Of a stretch of DNA of 64,000 nt, positions 1-13,900 are shown one piece after another (within the stretch, counting starts at the first letter, position 1; each line of letters opens with the position of its first letter). The notes under the pieces were generated by a model. That model made no database searches and was not told the DNA's origin. It was given only the letters and a program-made list of their open reading frames with translations. The stretch comes from Stercorarius parasiticus (lineage: Eukaryota; Chordata; Aves; Charadriiformes; Stercorariidae): contig VWZL01000808.1 of NCBI GenBank assembly GCA_013396915.1, positions 682,001-746,000 on the forward strand, written 5' to 3'. Both the position numbers and the translations under genes were made by a program.

Positions 1-345
1 TACTGACATGAAGGAGCAGGGCTCCCCGCACTGCTGATCGGCACCACGGGAACCCACTGAGCCGCAACGGCAGCTGAAACGGAGTCAGGAACCTCGAACT
101 CCCCAGCAGCAGCATTTGGCCTTTTCAAGGAGCAAGGGCTCCTGCTGAGCTCAGGCATGTTTCTTTGCGCTCAAATGCCGGAGTGGGCAGCAGGCACCCA
201 GCGGGAGCCAAGCTGGAGCCAAGTGCACCCTCCACACTGCAAACGCACCCTCTCCCTCTCCCTGCGCAAGCAGCGGGCTGGTAATGACCCGCTTCACCCA
301 CCCACCCACCAGTGCCAGGCTGGGGGACACTTTTATTCAAACACA
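1..345. other. GC-elevated non-coding segment
   Basis: This stretch is visibly richer in G and C than the following kilobases and has scattered CpGs and a short (ACCC)n-like run near 296-310. Two open frames, 84 codons plus and 79 codons minus, overlap here on opposite strands. Neither resembles a known protein, and both look like products of low stop-codon density in GC-rich DNA. It could be the edge of an exon, a regulatory island or an old repeat lying partly outside the window; nothing visible decides between these. Confidence 0.35.
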
Positions 346-1373
346 TCTGGGACGTACCTATCATCCTATTTACGCAACGGCAAACAGCATGGGAAAGGTG
401 AACTGCATTAAAAACCTAGATATCCAGGCACTTCCAACAAGGGAATAGGTCCCTATTTGTGACATGGTACGACTTAAATTGCCGGACGGTGGTTCCTGAC
501 TAGCCCAAACATACGGATCGGCAAACAAATGAATTTGCTATAATCTGAGGTTATAAACGCCCAGCTATAATGGAGTGGGGGATTTTTACAAGGAAATGCA
601 GAAACAGACATTGGCTGTGGTGTACAGCACAATGCAAGGCACTTTCATCTTGTATTATCACAGCTTGTCACATTAACAGAAGTACTTATTTCAATTTCCA
701 CGGTTTGGAACAGCCAAAGGGAAACTTGCAGCTAATATAAAACTATGAAGCAGTCTGAGTAGCTTTAGAGCAGGCACCGCATTTTCACAAAGCAAGTACA
801 AATGCTTTCTGTGAATATGAAAAATACTGCCGTGACATGACAGACCTGCTCTTTAATTACCTCTATTCAGTACATGAGCACTTGTCTGACATAACGAACA
901 TCAGGAACAAAGCAAAGAGGAGATCCTGCGAAACAAGGGGTAGACACAAAAACTATTTCAATGTGAACAAACTGTCTCTGAACAATTTATTGTCCACTTG
1001 TATTTTGACAATCAACTATACATTTCCTGTAGGATGCCATAATACACAAAACAAAGGCAGCAGCAGACTCACTAGAAGAAACAGACATTTAAAAAAAGAA
1101 GCGACACAATCTGTTCCNTCAATTTGACAACATTTCATTTATATTAGGTTAGATTTAAACAAAATTTTGAATTACATGATTTCAGCCTACGATTTAAAAT
1201 CATAGGCTGCCTGACATAACGTGATGAGGCATTGAAAATATCCCTTTCTAAAGCATCGGTTCTAATTAATTGATTTCCATTTAGTGCTTGCCGATATAAA
1301 GCTTTGTTAAATCTTCTCCCCCTCCAAATATCTGTTGAAGAACATAAAACCGCTCCTATGCTTTTATTTCTCT
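346..1373. other. AT-rich non-coding DNA with one ambiguous base
   Basis: I see no gene, RNA or repeat that I can name. A single undetermined base (N) lies at 1118, just after an A-rich tract. The 96-codon frame at 837-1127 runs across that N and shows no domain or family resemblance. Confidence 0.5.
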
Positions 1374-1553
1374 TTAGAAAATTTCTGACTTAGTGTGGTA
1401 AATGAGAATTGGTGAGACAAGTGCAAAAATAATTGGGACCTGCATGATCTCTGTTGGTATGAACATCCCAAACCACAACCCAGCCATTAATAATGTAAAC
1501 TGCAAGGCTTTGGGAGGCCAAGAGCGTCTCCTAGGATACACCCCAGCATCCAA
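1374..1553 (-). other. Short open frame with membrane-helix-like C-terminus
   Basis: On the minus strand a frame of 59 sense codons runs from just after a stop at 1554-1556 down to a TAA at 1374-1376. Its first ATG is at 1485-1487 and gives 37 residues beginning MAGLWFGMFIPTEIMQVPII. This is a long hydrophobic stretch with interspersed Pro and Gly, as in a transmembrane helix, followed by a short polar tail ending KSEIF. Just upstream, around 1539-1542, an AG on the minus strand could act as a splice acceptor, but the polypyrimidine tract before it is weak. I do not recognise the protein. It may be a terminal exon of an unknown membrane protein, a pseudogene scrap or chance. A stop interrupts the frame immediately upstream, so it is not a free-standing gene. 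Confidence 0.15.
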
Positions 1554-1680
1554 TCATGACCGTTTTGGAGATGAGCACCACTGGGAACGTGTGGATTCGG
1601 GAGGTGTACGAATGCCGCAGCCGCATGAGTCTGCTTGCGATTGCCAGTGACATTAGGCAAGTGCAAACTTGCAAATAGAA
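1540..1680. promoter_or_regulatory. CpG-dense block, candidate conserved element
   Basis: About seven CpG dinucleotides fall within roughly 110 bases in otherwise CpG-poor, AT-rich surroundings. Both strands have open frames here. The plus-strand frame from 1543 reads 46 codons to a TAG at 1678 and includes the segment GNVWIREVYECRSRMSLLAIAS. Retained CpGs and balanced composition in a methylated vertebrate genome suggest selection, either on a small exon or on a regulatory element. No family assignment is possible by eye. Confidence 0.25.
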
Positions 1681-1689
1681 GAGACGGTG

Positions 1690-4600
1690 CAAACAGAGAG
1701 AAGCTGCACATGGTTGGATGGGAACGGGATTATAATGGATGATTGTCGTAATAAAAAGACATGCCAGAAGAAGGATTTGTTACAACGTATAAGGAGAAGG
1801 ACTACATTTCCAACACTGAAACACAGTCCCAACCTCTTTTGGACTGAAAACAAAAACAGCGGTGACATCACCCTGCAAGCAAGACCCTGATCCAGGAAAG
1901 CAATTCAAATGTGCCACAGATGTTCTGGGTGTTCACAGCCTAAGACAGATACAACCAATTTAAATAGCCAGAATGAAATAACTTACAACACAGCAACCCT
2001 AATGGTTTACCTAGAGTGCTCTATTAAAAGTCCTAGGGTACTTTTAGAAACCTTTAGCTACTAAAATCAATTCCCCGATTCTCTTTAAGTCAGAATCTAA
2101 TACCTGGCATCGCACCTGTAATTGCCCATGAACCCGCAGAAAGGCACGTGCAGCTCTGCAGCTCCAAGAGCGCAGCTCAGCTGTTACTTCTTTTTCCCCT
2201 ACAGCTCAAGGAGGACAGGCACGGCCCTCCACAAACCTATGGTATCAGATTAAATTAAAGCTCTAGAGGGCAATTCTGCAGCCAGACCCTGACTAGGTGG
2301 CTGGAGACAGACGGATGATGGAAAAAAAAGGCCCTGACCTTACTGTTTGACTTTCTCCACTAACCCAAAGTAGGATGTGTAGAGTTCTGATAAATAAAAT
2401 AAAAACCAGAGAAAAAATAATCTAGCTGCACGGGTTTAAAAATTGTATTTTGCAGACCGCTCAGACTGCTTTACCAGGCACTGGCCTTGAGCACTGAGAG
2501 TTGAAGAAACAGGAGGGATTTCTAAGAGTAAATACACTGCAGTGCTGTGGAAGAGGAGGAGGTGTTCTGAAAAACTGATGGCATCAGCAATGGCTTTAAG
2601 AACAACTGTTAATCGGCTGCCTAAACCTACAGTATCCAGGGGCTCATATCCCATCTCAGCCACAACGCAGCACAAGAAAAAAACCTCTTGGACTCCAGAT
2701 ATGAACTAATACAAATGAAAGCACAAAAAAAACGTTTTTTCTGTTGTAATTTTTTTTACTTATTGTAAAGGCAAGCTATCTCCAAATGCGTGAAAATAAA
2801 ATCCAGGTATAAGACACAACGAATGCAAGACGAATGTCAGGAACCCTCAACACACGAAGTTGGTGTATGATAAGTAGCATAAGAAAAAAGCATTTTAGCA
2901 ATTGCTGCCATACCCAAATACACAAATCGATCAGAGACTGCATTTACTATCATGGGGCAGGTGTCCTCATATCAACATGGTAGATACAAGTTATGACCTC
3001 ACACCTACGGCAGAAGCGTATACATGTCTACATATTGGTATAGCGTTATTGAGATTACACTGGCAAGCAGGGGCTCTACAACACAGGATGCGATTTGTCA
3101 AGACAACAAAAATAGTAAAGGTTACGAAGTAAATCCTGACCTACAGGAGCCAATGACACAACTCCCATTGGTGTCAACAGAGCAGGAGTCAGCCCACGGT
3201 CCCTGCTGCAAGAAGCTTGTGAATTAGATTCTCAGCAACAGTGTAGATGGAGTGGCATAAAAATGGCTGGACACTGAGGATGAGTTGAATGTGAAATGAG
3301 AATGTCTGCATAATAGGCGGGAATCTAAATAGACTGAATTAGCAATTTTCAGAGTACTAGTATTTTATAAATCTTCTAGGTGAGTTGAGTTCAATCGGTG
3401 TATTTTACCTCCTAAGCGATGAAAGATAAGTAATGGATTATGAAGATACAAGAAATTTTCAATTCGCTTAAGTTCTTCATATGATAAGGTTAAAGAAAGA
3501 GTTCAATTACGGTGCAACATTCAAGTTAACATGGAGATAACAATGGGCAGGTACTTGTTACGTGATTAACTGAACAAAAGAAAAATGAATATTTGCAAGG
3601 AAAAAAAAGATTGGCTAAAAATAATTAATCTTCAGTACCTACGCAAGTGTAGGTGACGCTCGATAAGCTCATTCATTAGAATTGCAGAAGCATTCTTTTT
3701 TTAAGGAATTTATTTCACTGGGATTTCTAGGCTCTCACATTCTCCCTTTCCATTAAAGAAACATGAGATCTTTCACAAAAACCTACTCACTGATGAGAAT
3801 TTAATGATTTATTATTATTTTTTGCTTAAGACAACTCTAATAAAGCTAAGGATAGCAGTGAATCTAATGTAGAAAATAAGAAGAAAATAATTCCTTTGCA
3901 TGTTACTACCTGTCAGTCTTTACTTTGATTAGTAGAAAGTAAGAAAATTTAATTCATTCTCACAATCTATACCTACATATAAATGACATATTGCCTAGGG
4001 CAAATAAAGACATAATTCATCAGCGGTGTTCATATTTCTATGTTCATACAAAAGGCAAATGTCTCTATCCAGAATGGCTATGCAGCAGTGAAACAGAGTA
4101 ATCACTATTATTTATCACAAATACTAGAAATAGCTCTTACATAGAATTACATTGTTCCTAATGAACAGTAGTTTCATTCCTCAAGTGTCACATTCTGAAT
4201 ACTTGCAGAAATGTACGTCACATGTAAACAAAAGCATTGTTGTTAAATATACTTCTACAGAAAAGGGTATTTCTAGGAAAATATTTCCCTCAAACTATTG
4301 TCTCTGCCACTGTAAACCCGAACGGGAGATAATAATGATAATGCAGCATGAGCTAAGCATTTTAGCTGCGAGGAATGCTCCAAACCCAGTATAATAATAC
4401 ACAATCTCCCAGTAAAGCATGTAAAGCCATGTACTAGTACTCGGGGTCTTTCAAGGCTCTACATATTTCCACATTTACAAGTTGCTGGATTCTTAAAATC
4501 GCATGCTCTTGTCAGGTGACTTAGTGTTATCGGATAGAGCTGGAGAAAAGGAAACTATACAAACTATTGGGTTACCATTACAGAGAAAATCTTGCGTGTT

Positions 4601-5705
4601 TTGTTTACAGTGAGGCAGTATTCACTATTGCCTGCACAGGCTTCTGTTTGGCTTAAAAGCTGTTACAGATTTTCAGTGTTCACTTATTTATTCCTCTTCT
4701 TAAAAAGCAGGGCAATTATTTTGTAGCCTCAGACTCATCACCTAACAGATTTGTTTAAAATGGCGATTTCAGGAGCAGCTATTTCTGGGTATAACACCGA
4801 AGAGCACAACTGCCTGAAATATTTTAGGATTTGGCGTGCTCTGCTTTGGGTGTTGGAGTGCCACATTTCAGAAGCCCAGTGACTGGAGAGACTTTGACCA
4901 CCTACCAGTTATTAGAACCTCTGCTTTTGTGCATTTCAACTTTATTTGTTAAGTTTTGGGGTAGAGCAATGAGGCTAGAATACCAATCACATTTAGTGTT
5001 GCTTCCCCTCATCAGGAACGGAAAATGAGATACTAAAAGAAGGTCACTTCTAACAGCTTGACTTGGGAGAAATCTCCTCAAGGTTAGCGGCCCTATACTG
5101 ATGTAAAACCTCTTAAATATTAAGGGTCACTCCTGAACAAATACCTGGAAAACCATTCCAGCTTAGGTGCTATGATAATCAGCTGAAAAGTATTTCATAT
5201 CAGCTTCTCAGCTCTTGGTGCTGCTAAGGGTGCCTCTGACAGGAGCTGCTGAGCTAACTCAGCATACAAAATTAACTGGTAATTCTATACGCGGGTAGGA
5301 TAGAGAGCTAATTGGAAAGTCCCCTGGCATTAAATAATTCCCATCTGTCTTCAAAAACATAGTATCAATCACAGCGACTGTTGCACTGCTCTTCCTTTTT
5401 CTGGCATTCTCCAAAGAGGAAATGGGAAAAGAAGAGAACATATAAATCATTTTGATATAAAAAGAAAGTGCTTAGGCAGCCACGTAATGAATCCCCGGCA
5501 CTGTCATCTAGGTTAAAGGCCAAGAAAAGTTTTGTATAGTCTTGGGTATAAACAACATAGCGTAACGGAAACCTGGTTTACAGCCTCACAGAGCAATATG
5601 AAACACTATCTTAGGCAAACACACAAGCTAAATTCTAAATAATCCCCAAAACCAGAGAGTAAGATAAGGACTAAGGTGTAACTCTTACTCTGAATCTTAC
5701 TTTGG
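1690..5705. other. Non-coding DNA without identifiable features
   Basis: AT-rich sequence with many short A and T runs and no splice-flanked coding segment, RNA gene or clear repeat. The open frames here (60-80 codons) are scattered on both strands and have no recognisable motifs. The interval 3300-4100 is especially AT-rich. Confidence 0.5.
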
Positions 5706-5709
5706 TTTC

Positions 5710-5722
5710 TTTTTTTTTTTTT
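5710..5722. repeat. Poly-T tract, 13 bases
   Basis: An uninterrupted run of 13 T. There is no adjacent element end that would identify it as a retroposon tail read on the opposite strand. Confidence 0.8.
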
Positions 5723-8700
5723 GCATTTTAGTAGTAAATATTAGATTGCCAATGAGATTAGCTGCTTGCAATTATTTCCATATCGTGAAAAATGTCTGGG
5801 TTGTTTTCAAACAGTCCTTCTTTCTTCCCCACTTATTAGAAAGCAGGAACTCAAGCATTCAGTGGAACTCAAAATCCAAAGGTGATGCTAGCTCACGCAC
5901 TACAGAAAGACTGCAGGTTAGCATTAATCACGAAAACCATACAGAACAATTATCAGATAAAGAATAAAATGGCTTGTGCTTTGTGCAGAACAGAACCATG
6001 CTCCACTCTGTTAAAAAAAAAAAAAACGAGAAAGAAAAAAACAGGTAGGGCTATTTTTAGAAATGAACAGGTTTTCTCCATCCTACTCAACACATGCCAT
6101 CCTGGACAACTTCTAAGTCATGTCAGCAAATGTTTGCTGTGGACTCTGCTACACACTGTCTGTGTCTGCAATTGCATTCTGATTATTTGCATATTTGTGT
6201 TTCGTATACTTCGGTTTACCTAGAACCAGCGGCTCTCAATGTGAACTTAGAGTTAATAGATACATTAAAATACACATTGCCCTTGAAGAAAAAAAATACC
6301 AAATTATTTAGGTTTTGTTTGAGGTTTTTGTAAAGAAAAACAGTCGATGTCAAAGGAGATTCTGCAGAGATCTGCAGACCTGAGATGGGTTGTGCCCTCC
6401 CCATCGTGGCCCTTCACTGCTATGCCTGCCCCCCCAGCAAAGGGACCAAAGAAATGGCTGACCTGGGTGTCTGGACCCCCCCTGCCAATATCAGCCTCTT
6501 CCTTCTCACGTTTAAGCGGGCATCTTAAGCAGCTCAGTCTGGTGGTTTACTCCTGTATGCACAGAGCTGGATATAATGAGATATATACATATATATGCAC
6601 GTATGATGTCCTTAGTAATAATGGTTTGATATTTGCCAATGAAAATTAAAATATAAGGTTTGCATATTATTAATAAGTAATGTAAAAGAATAACGGAATG
6701 GTGGCTCGTAGGACTTGGAAGACTCCTTGGCCGAAGTATGATGCAGAACAATAGGCAATTTCAATAAGCATGAATATATTAAGCAGAGTATTTTAAGAGA
6801 TATAAGAGTTTGACTTTACATAAAATTACCATGAGACTAAGTACCGATTAATTTTTTTAAAGTTAATTAATATAACGATGCTGATTTCTAATATACTTTC
6901 TATCAAGCTGATAAATATTCATGTTACTTTAATGCTGTCACACAGAGACGAATGAACGTGACATACAGCTCACCAAGAAGCAAAATCTGAGCATTAAATG
7001 TATGCATTAGAGAAAGGATATTCAAGTATGACTATATAACTCTAAGCTCCATTTAGTGTGGTTTAATAAGCAATAGGCAAAAAGCCAAGGATATTTAATA
7101 ACAACATTAACAAGGGTAACAAATTTTATTTCCATTTTCTGCAACCTAGCAGCCAAGTCCGTATTTTAGAAGTTATAAAGATTCCCCTAAGCTGCGGACA
7201 ACAACGTAGTGCTTACAGATCTGCAGATTACTCACATTACCTTGTAAAATTTACCTTATGCTTTCATCAGGCACCATTAGTCCTTCTGAAATTTTAGATG
7301 TTTTTATGTACCTAGTCTCCTCTCCTCATTCCTCCCTGTAGAATTTCCAGTAATCTACCTTTAGCACATACACTTTCATAGTACACTAAGTAGACTTCTT
7401 TCCCAGCTTTTCAGGAACTTCTTTGCTCTTTCATCAGACAAGTGAAAAAAAGACTTAAAGCACTTCTGGTACTGACCGAATATTGACATTCAAATGGGAC
7501 AATTTCATTGAGGTCCTTTACGCTCCTAATAAACCTAGAAATCGTGGTAGCTCCCTTACTATAGCACTAGAAGCCCACGTTTGCTTAATTTAATAATTTA
7601 CAGTTATATGGCGCAATTCTACCAAATGTGTGGGGGTCATGTTCAACTAAATATGGTGTACAGACCTTGTCCCAAGATAGACAACCCTGCAACAGAGCCC
7701 ATCTGACAATGAGTTTGGGTAGATAGACCCCCAAGAGCTGTGGGATAAATAATACAGAAAGACCCGGTTTTGGTTACCCAGCATTAAGTTAAGAAAGTCT
7801 CCAATTCCGTGATGCAAAGACTGACTGAAATAAATTCAATCTACAAGATCACACAAGCCAAAAACTGTTTTGATAGATTAACAGTCCCTCAGAAGGCATT
7901 AAGCCGTATTAGGGATTATCTGTGTTTTCACCCTCATTCCTAATAATTTAAGCTATCATAAGCTCCATATCACATGCTTCAGGTAATTTGATCATACGTC
8001 TACATCAGATCAGATAAAATCTATACTTCTATTTGATGCATTAATGCATAGATCTAGTATTTATAGGCATAAAATTATGGTCTAAATTCCTAGTTCCAAT
8101 TGTTATTTACACAGCCAGCAATTTATCTTGTCTTTTCCTTATTTCTTCAGAAACTCATTGATGATTTCCATCCACATCGGCAGTAATGATTCTGAACTCC
8201 ATCGGATACTCATCTAATGCAAGTGTCCACATAGACAGTCCCAGAGAGGCTGAGTGTCAGGTAATCCTTTAATATGGGGAGGCAGGTCCACATATAATTC
8301 CTATTCTAATCTCTCAGGCTGAGGGTCACTGAACTAAATGCACGTAAGTATGTGGAAGAAATGGGTATTTATGATAATTTTTAGTCAGGTGGGTTTAAAA
8401 CTGACACACAGCATGCATTTCAAAGTCAAAGGCTAAAAATACTATACCTCACTTGGAGGGGACTTTCCGAAGAATAAGCAATAACTTTTGCTATTAAATA
8501 AAGCCTCTAGTCTATAAAGCTTTTGTTATACCTTTCAAAACGTAATTTTTCCATGAGTGTGCTGCATCAGTAGTTACCCATTGTTGTGGTTTCTTTTATT
8601 TAGCTGAAAGTGGTACAGGCCTCCTCTGCCGGTATTAAAGGTGCCACAGCAATTGCTGTAGCTATCTAGGATAAACATGAGAATTGTCCTCAATTTTCAT

Positions 8701-10490
8701 AGCTTCTTACTTGCAGTCACTTTTAAATTTGGCTTTTGATCGGAGCATCGCTAGCTACACTTTCCACTATTGCTGGAAACTTTTAAAATAACTAACATTT
8801 TCTTTTATTTTCATTATAATTTTCACTATGAATTTGAATTTTGCCATTAATGAGACTTAAAAAGAAGCAGTCCCAAACCTGAAACTGACAGATTGAATGA
8901 ACAGAACTCTTAGTACACTTTAAGTCAGGGACACATTTCAGCATGCATGTGGCTGTGGGCTGTGATGGCTTTGCTAACTGGGGCGTTTGTCTGGTCAGGA
9001 AAGAAAGACAGATTTTGGACTGTCACAGGGTGGGTTGTTATTCTCCTTCTGATACTCAAGATCCCAGAAAAGAGGTGACCAGGTGAAAGGAGACAAGCAG
9101 AAGGGCTTGTAACTCACCTGGAGACTAGCTGAGCATCAGCAGCCTTTTGTCTGTTTTTGACAACGTTGAGGGAAAGCTAGAGATTGGAACTGTCTAACTC
9201 TTTCCTCAAGGCTCCTAAAGGGACCACAGAATTTGATTTCTCTCTGTTACGGAGCACATACTAAACCCTTCCAAGCCCTGTAGTGGACAAAACCTATGCC
9301 AAGTTATAAACATGTAATATACAATCTAGCCCGACGTTTAATCCCATATGAGATATTGTATAGGCTTTTACCCGAGCACCCAAGCCAATGGTCTCATAAC
9401 ATCTGGCTGCAGTCTGGCTTACGTTATCACAATCCACACAAACTAAGAGCAAAGCTTTTTTCATTCGGATGATGGGGTCACTGGCATTCGGCAAATGCTA
9501 GGCTAAGTGTTATTGATCATACGCAAGGGAAGTGGTAGAAAACTGCTATAGTCAACAGGATGATGTCTCAAACTTTTGGGCAACTTGACAAGTGCACTGC
9601 TTTTTTCGGTTGGGCCCCTCATCCATTGGTGACCTCTACACACACCAATCCCTGAAGAAATGGATTATGACAGGATGGCAACAGTCTTGTAAAGGATGCT
9701 ACCAGTATTTGTGCCCGATCTTTTCTTTCTCAAAAAACATATCCAACATATAAGAAACACTGGAACTCCAATGACTGCATTAAAAGTCTTCTGCAAATTC
9801 CTACTGTATAGACCCTTTCTCACGATTTCTCGTATCTATTAAACTCATTTAAAACCCACGTTTAAAATATTCTGAAATAGGCAAGCAGCACTATGCATTT
9901 CAGTTGTCCAATTGAATGTGTTACGTGAAGAATGTCTTCCTACTTACATTGTTCATTTTTGTACTAGCTGTAAGAGACAACCAGCCTTGACAGTTTATTT
10001 TCAGATGTAGATGTTTGGTGTTAAGCGATGCTGGGTTTAGAAAATGAGGAAGTTATTGAAGAAATTTATAAAATATGTGTAAGCAATTATTAGGCAAACA
10101 ATTTCTGTTTACTATAGTACTTCTGACAATAATCAGGAATAGGGGAGAAAACCTCCTGAAACCATAAAAAGTCATTAAATTGTCATCTTGCCATAAATCC
10201 CTGTTCTCAAGTATGCTTTTTCAGTTGCCAGCTTTGCCAAGTAGAAGAGGTATTATTTGTTCTCACAGCTGGATGAGAGAGCTGTATCAAAGCACTTATT
10301 TTCTGTGGGGTTTCTTAGCCACATTCTTTTACTGTACCTTAGAACATTAGCTTGTACCAAGGGGTTGTGGCTTAAAATTAAGTCCCTGCACACCATGACA
10401 ATTTCGGGTTTCTTGTTGCTAGCTGGAAATTCAGATCCTGTCACTGTACACATACTGACATGCTAAAAATATTTAGATAAATCAGAATCA
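5723..10490. other. Non-coding DNA without identifiable features
   Basis: Mostly AT-rich DNA. The exception is a C-rich patch at about 6380-6500, which contains runs of 8 and 7 C (6429-6436 and 6476-6482). Open frames up to 113 codons occur, for example at 5882-6223, but they are low-complexity (poly-Lys from an A run) and overlap other frames. Nothing here resembles a known gene. Short stretches at 7.2-7.5, 8.1-8.3 and 9.55-9.70 kb have a less AT-rich texture and could be worn repeats, but I could not align them to a family. Confidence 0.45.
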
Positions 10491-10499
10491 TTAAAAACA

Positions 10500-10920
10500 A
10501 ACTTGGCAATAATGAGGGGCATTCGCCATTTCATGAATCCTCATTGGTTTGGGATCTACAAGGGAAGAATTACCCTAAGGTTCATTTTGCATGTGCAATC
10601 CTTAAAGACTGGTGGGGTTTACACAGGTCCCAGAACTGCATATGCCCCAAGGCACTGCTAGATGCTTATGTAGTCACTGAATAGAGAAATGTAAGTCCAG
10701 CTGCTCATCCTAGAGATCCAGCCATTCGTAACACAAGCGCCATACTAGCTGTCTTACAACCATTTTACCAAGCACACTTCAGTACGAGGTTCTTAAAAAT
10801 CTTAGTGCCTCTCAGTGGCACTTCCAGCAATCCTTTAATACTCGGTGGGAAATGTAGGTGCTTACCCCCTCTGAAAGCTAGGCTGTTCCTATAGATGTCC
10901 AACCTCAGACACCCACATCA
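10500..10920. repeat. Possible relic of an ancient dispersed repeat
   Basis: Between about 10790 and 10900 the sequence has a loose pattern of TTAGTGCC- and TAGGTGCTTA-type words followed by CCTCTGAAAGCTAGGC. This recalls an old amniote repeat family built from TTAGGTGCCTAA-like units with a CCTTTGAAAATCTGGGC ending. The 10620-10740 part also shows faint similarity to old SINE/LINE tails. Divergence is high, and I recall the consensus only in outline. Confidence 0.25.
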
Positions 10921-13900
10921 AAAAAAGTCTGTAATCTCTCCCAAAGAGAAAATGTTTATCATAAATCTTCTACTAATGTGTTACGTGTTTACTAAAAGTT
11001 TGAACTATTTTAAATTTGCAGAAATGCTCAGAAAGATTTTCAAAAGTTTGTCACTTGTCTCCATTGAACAAGATTAGTAGCTTCATACAAGCTTTTGTTG
11101 CAAAGAACATGATTACAAGGATATTTTTAAGACAAAATTTCATTCCCGATCCTAAACTTCTCATAGCACTACATTGGCTCTGTGATCCTGAAGAGAAGCG
11201 CATATTTCTATGTTACATCTGTCGCCCAAGTGTAGCTTTAAGTCATTTGATCTTCCACGAAGTTACAGTCACGCAGATGACTGAGGGAAGCCCAGGTAGG
11301 TGCAACAAGGCTCCAGCACCTGCGGGCCAGCCTGCCCCACTGCCCCCTTTGGTACTCAGATTTCTTGGCCTTCAGCACAGCCTGAGCATGGGTTTCCTGC
11401 GCCGCCTTCCCAGGCTGGTAGCGGCGGATACTGCTCACTGTAGGCTCACAGTCCTAAATAGCACAGAGACAACTGCGCTGCTGCTTGCAGCAAGGCAATA
11501 ATGAACAGCTGAAGAGGCACAACATCGTCAAGAAACCTGACTGGAAGAAAGGGGGAGGGCTTCTTCCCTGCTTCATTGACAGCAACTTGCACTTTTGTTC
11601 CTCTGCTTGACTCTTGACATGACAGAGAACATGTTATGAGAGGAACAGCACGTGAGAAGTACTTTCTATCAATAAAAGAGAAACAGCAAACGCTTCCTGA
11701 AGAAAAAATGCTTTTCTTCTCAGTAATGAAATGATGACACAACTAGTGCAACTTAGCTTGGTGGCTTCTCTAACTAGAGTAGCTGCAGGAGTCCTGCTGC
11801 CACAGAAATCAGGGCACACATCAATCTTGTGAATGACAGGACAAAAGTCTCATCAGGACACGCATTTAACAACGGCTGTAAATATCAGAGGTTCTCTTTC
11901 TAACACAGTGAAGACTAAAACAAGCCTTTATTATCAATCTGCCTGGAGAGACCCAATGTGAGAGAATTAGGCGGTGCTATCTCACTGCATGAGATGATAA
12001 TGTGCAAAACCAGTGTGGGCATCGGTATTAAAAAAAAAAAATAAAAATAGGGCGATGAGGAACACCGGACTAATCCCACGAGGAACTCAAGTTACTTGGC
12101 GCTGCCCTTGTACCCTGCCTTACAGGAAAGGCAGACAGACCCACACACCCTGGGCTCTGGGATGCAGGACACCCCACTGCAGCTCCTAAATCCCTCCCTG
12201 AGCTGCTAAGCTGTCACAGACGTAGCAGGACAAAAAGGAGGAGATGTGCTCTTTTCTCATTCTATTTCTTTTTTTTTTTTCCTTTCTTAAGTTTGAGATG
12301 TCCAGGACAGGATTTATGCTATAAAGGGTGTCCATGCATTGTCCAATGCTTTTGGTAGGCAGTGCACGTACTACCGTAAACTGAATAATAAGCAAATACA
12401 TAAATGTACCCTTAGAAATCCCACAGCCTGGCTTGCTGATTTGGCCCTGAGGATCCAATCCATTACAAAATTTCCTCCTCTTTTGCCTTGCAAGTGCCCA
12501 TTTAATAGTAGTCACAATCTATTTTTTACTGCAAAAATAGAACAGAAAAATTTGTCACAAATTCAACTGAAAACTGTGTTTTAATATGAATCATACATAT
12601 TCTGTGCCACCCCAGCCCCNTTTATTAGCATATTTCATTTCTAAGTCTTTCAATACATAGAAATAGTATTTTTTAGCAGGAGACAGCTCTTGGACAATGA
12701 AAAGACATTAAATTGTAGGTTTAAAAATTTCCTTTCTACTGGAAGTCCATATATATTGAGAGGGCAACAGAACAATTGTGCTACCTCAAGATTCATTAAC
12801 TGCTGATCTCACTAACAGACAGGCAAGAGAGAAAACGCGGAAGGAAACCTTTTGAATATTTCATTAACTCTGATATTCAATTATTATAACTATGCCACTC
12901 AGGAGGGCTTGCACTGAATTTCTGTTAGAGATTGTTATTTTAAGAAAACGGGAACTGATCAATTTGAACACTCACAAAATTGTTTTTCAGTTTTATTAAT
13001 AACATATATTGCTCATCCTCCTTTCGGAAACAGGAAAAAACTCTTTATATTGCACTAAAATTATTAGAATTTGAAGCAAAGTCACTTAAAAACAAAATCT
13101 GAAACTTCTGTATTATTCACGTAAAAAATACGTATGTATATACAATTTCTGTATTTTACCATAATAGAACACACACAGCAAGAGGACTAGGGTGTTTTTT
13201 TTTTCTTTCTTTAACCTCAACAGAGCCTATTTATATGATACGGTGGCTTTTCTCAAATTCTTCCTATGTTTCACATTATTATAGCTCTTCTCAAAAATTT
13301 CAGCATTTCTCAACTATTCTCCTGCAGATTTTGGTAGCTTGCAGCAAGTCTTTTCCTTTTAATAATCACTAGGCACATTTTTATTTTTCTTTAACCAGAC
13401 AACTACAATATAAATGGGTCCTATGAAATACTTGCCATGTCATTAAAAGCCCTCAACAGAAGTTATCTTTAAATGGCTGTTGTATGGAGGAGATGTAGCA
13501 CTGTTTCCCCTGCTCTACTTCCCACCCTCCTTCGATATCTAGAACCGCAAAGGAAAAAAAATCTTGTTTTATGCCTTTCCATTGAGCTAATTAGAAGCAA
13601 AACTGCTTCGGAAGGTAAATTAGTAATAACAGCTACAACATTAGACCCAATGAAAGAAATCCTGTATCTCAGCTTATGGGAAACCACTTGCTGGTTGGAG
13701 GCATGGCAACTGAGTAGAAAAAAATTACACGTTTATTTCCCAAAGTACGTAAGTGAGCACCAGTGAGATGTTTTCAAAGGATGAACATCCCTAACGTCCA
13801 CTGGAATCAGCAACTGTTTTGGCACTTTATTGCCTGTGGCAGAGGCGGTGGAGCAGCACCTCCCTCTATGTACCAGCGAGACTCCCCCGTCTCTGCAGAT

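Noticed and set aside
6227..6245. CAGCGGCTCTCAA word resembling a hAT (Charlie-type) terminal inverted repeat
   Set aside because: No matching inverted end or flanking 8-bp duplication found nearby.
11016..11501. Longest open frame (161 codons, plus strand)
   Set aside because: No domain, signal peptide or family resemblance. Composition follows local GC, overlapping frames exist on the other strand, and no convincing splice context was seen.
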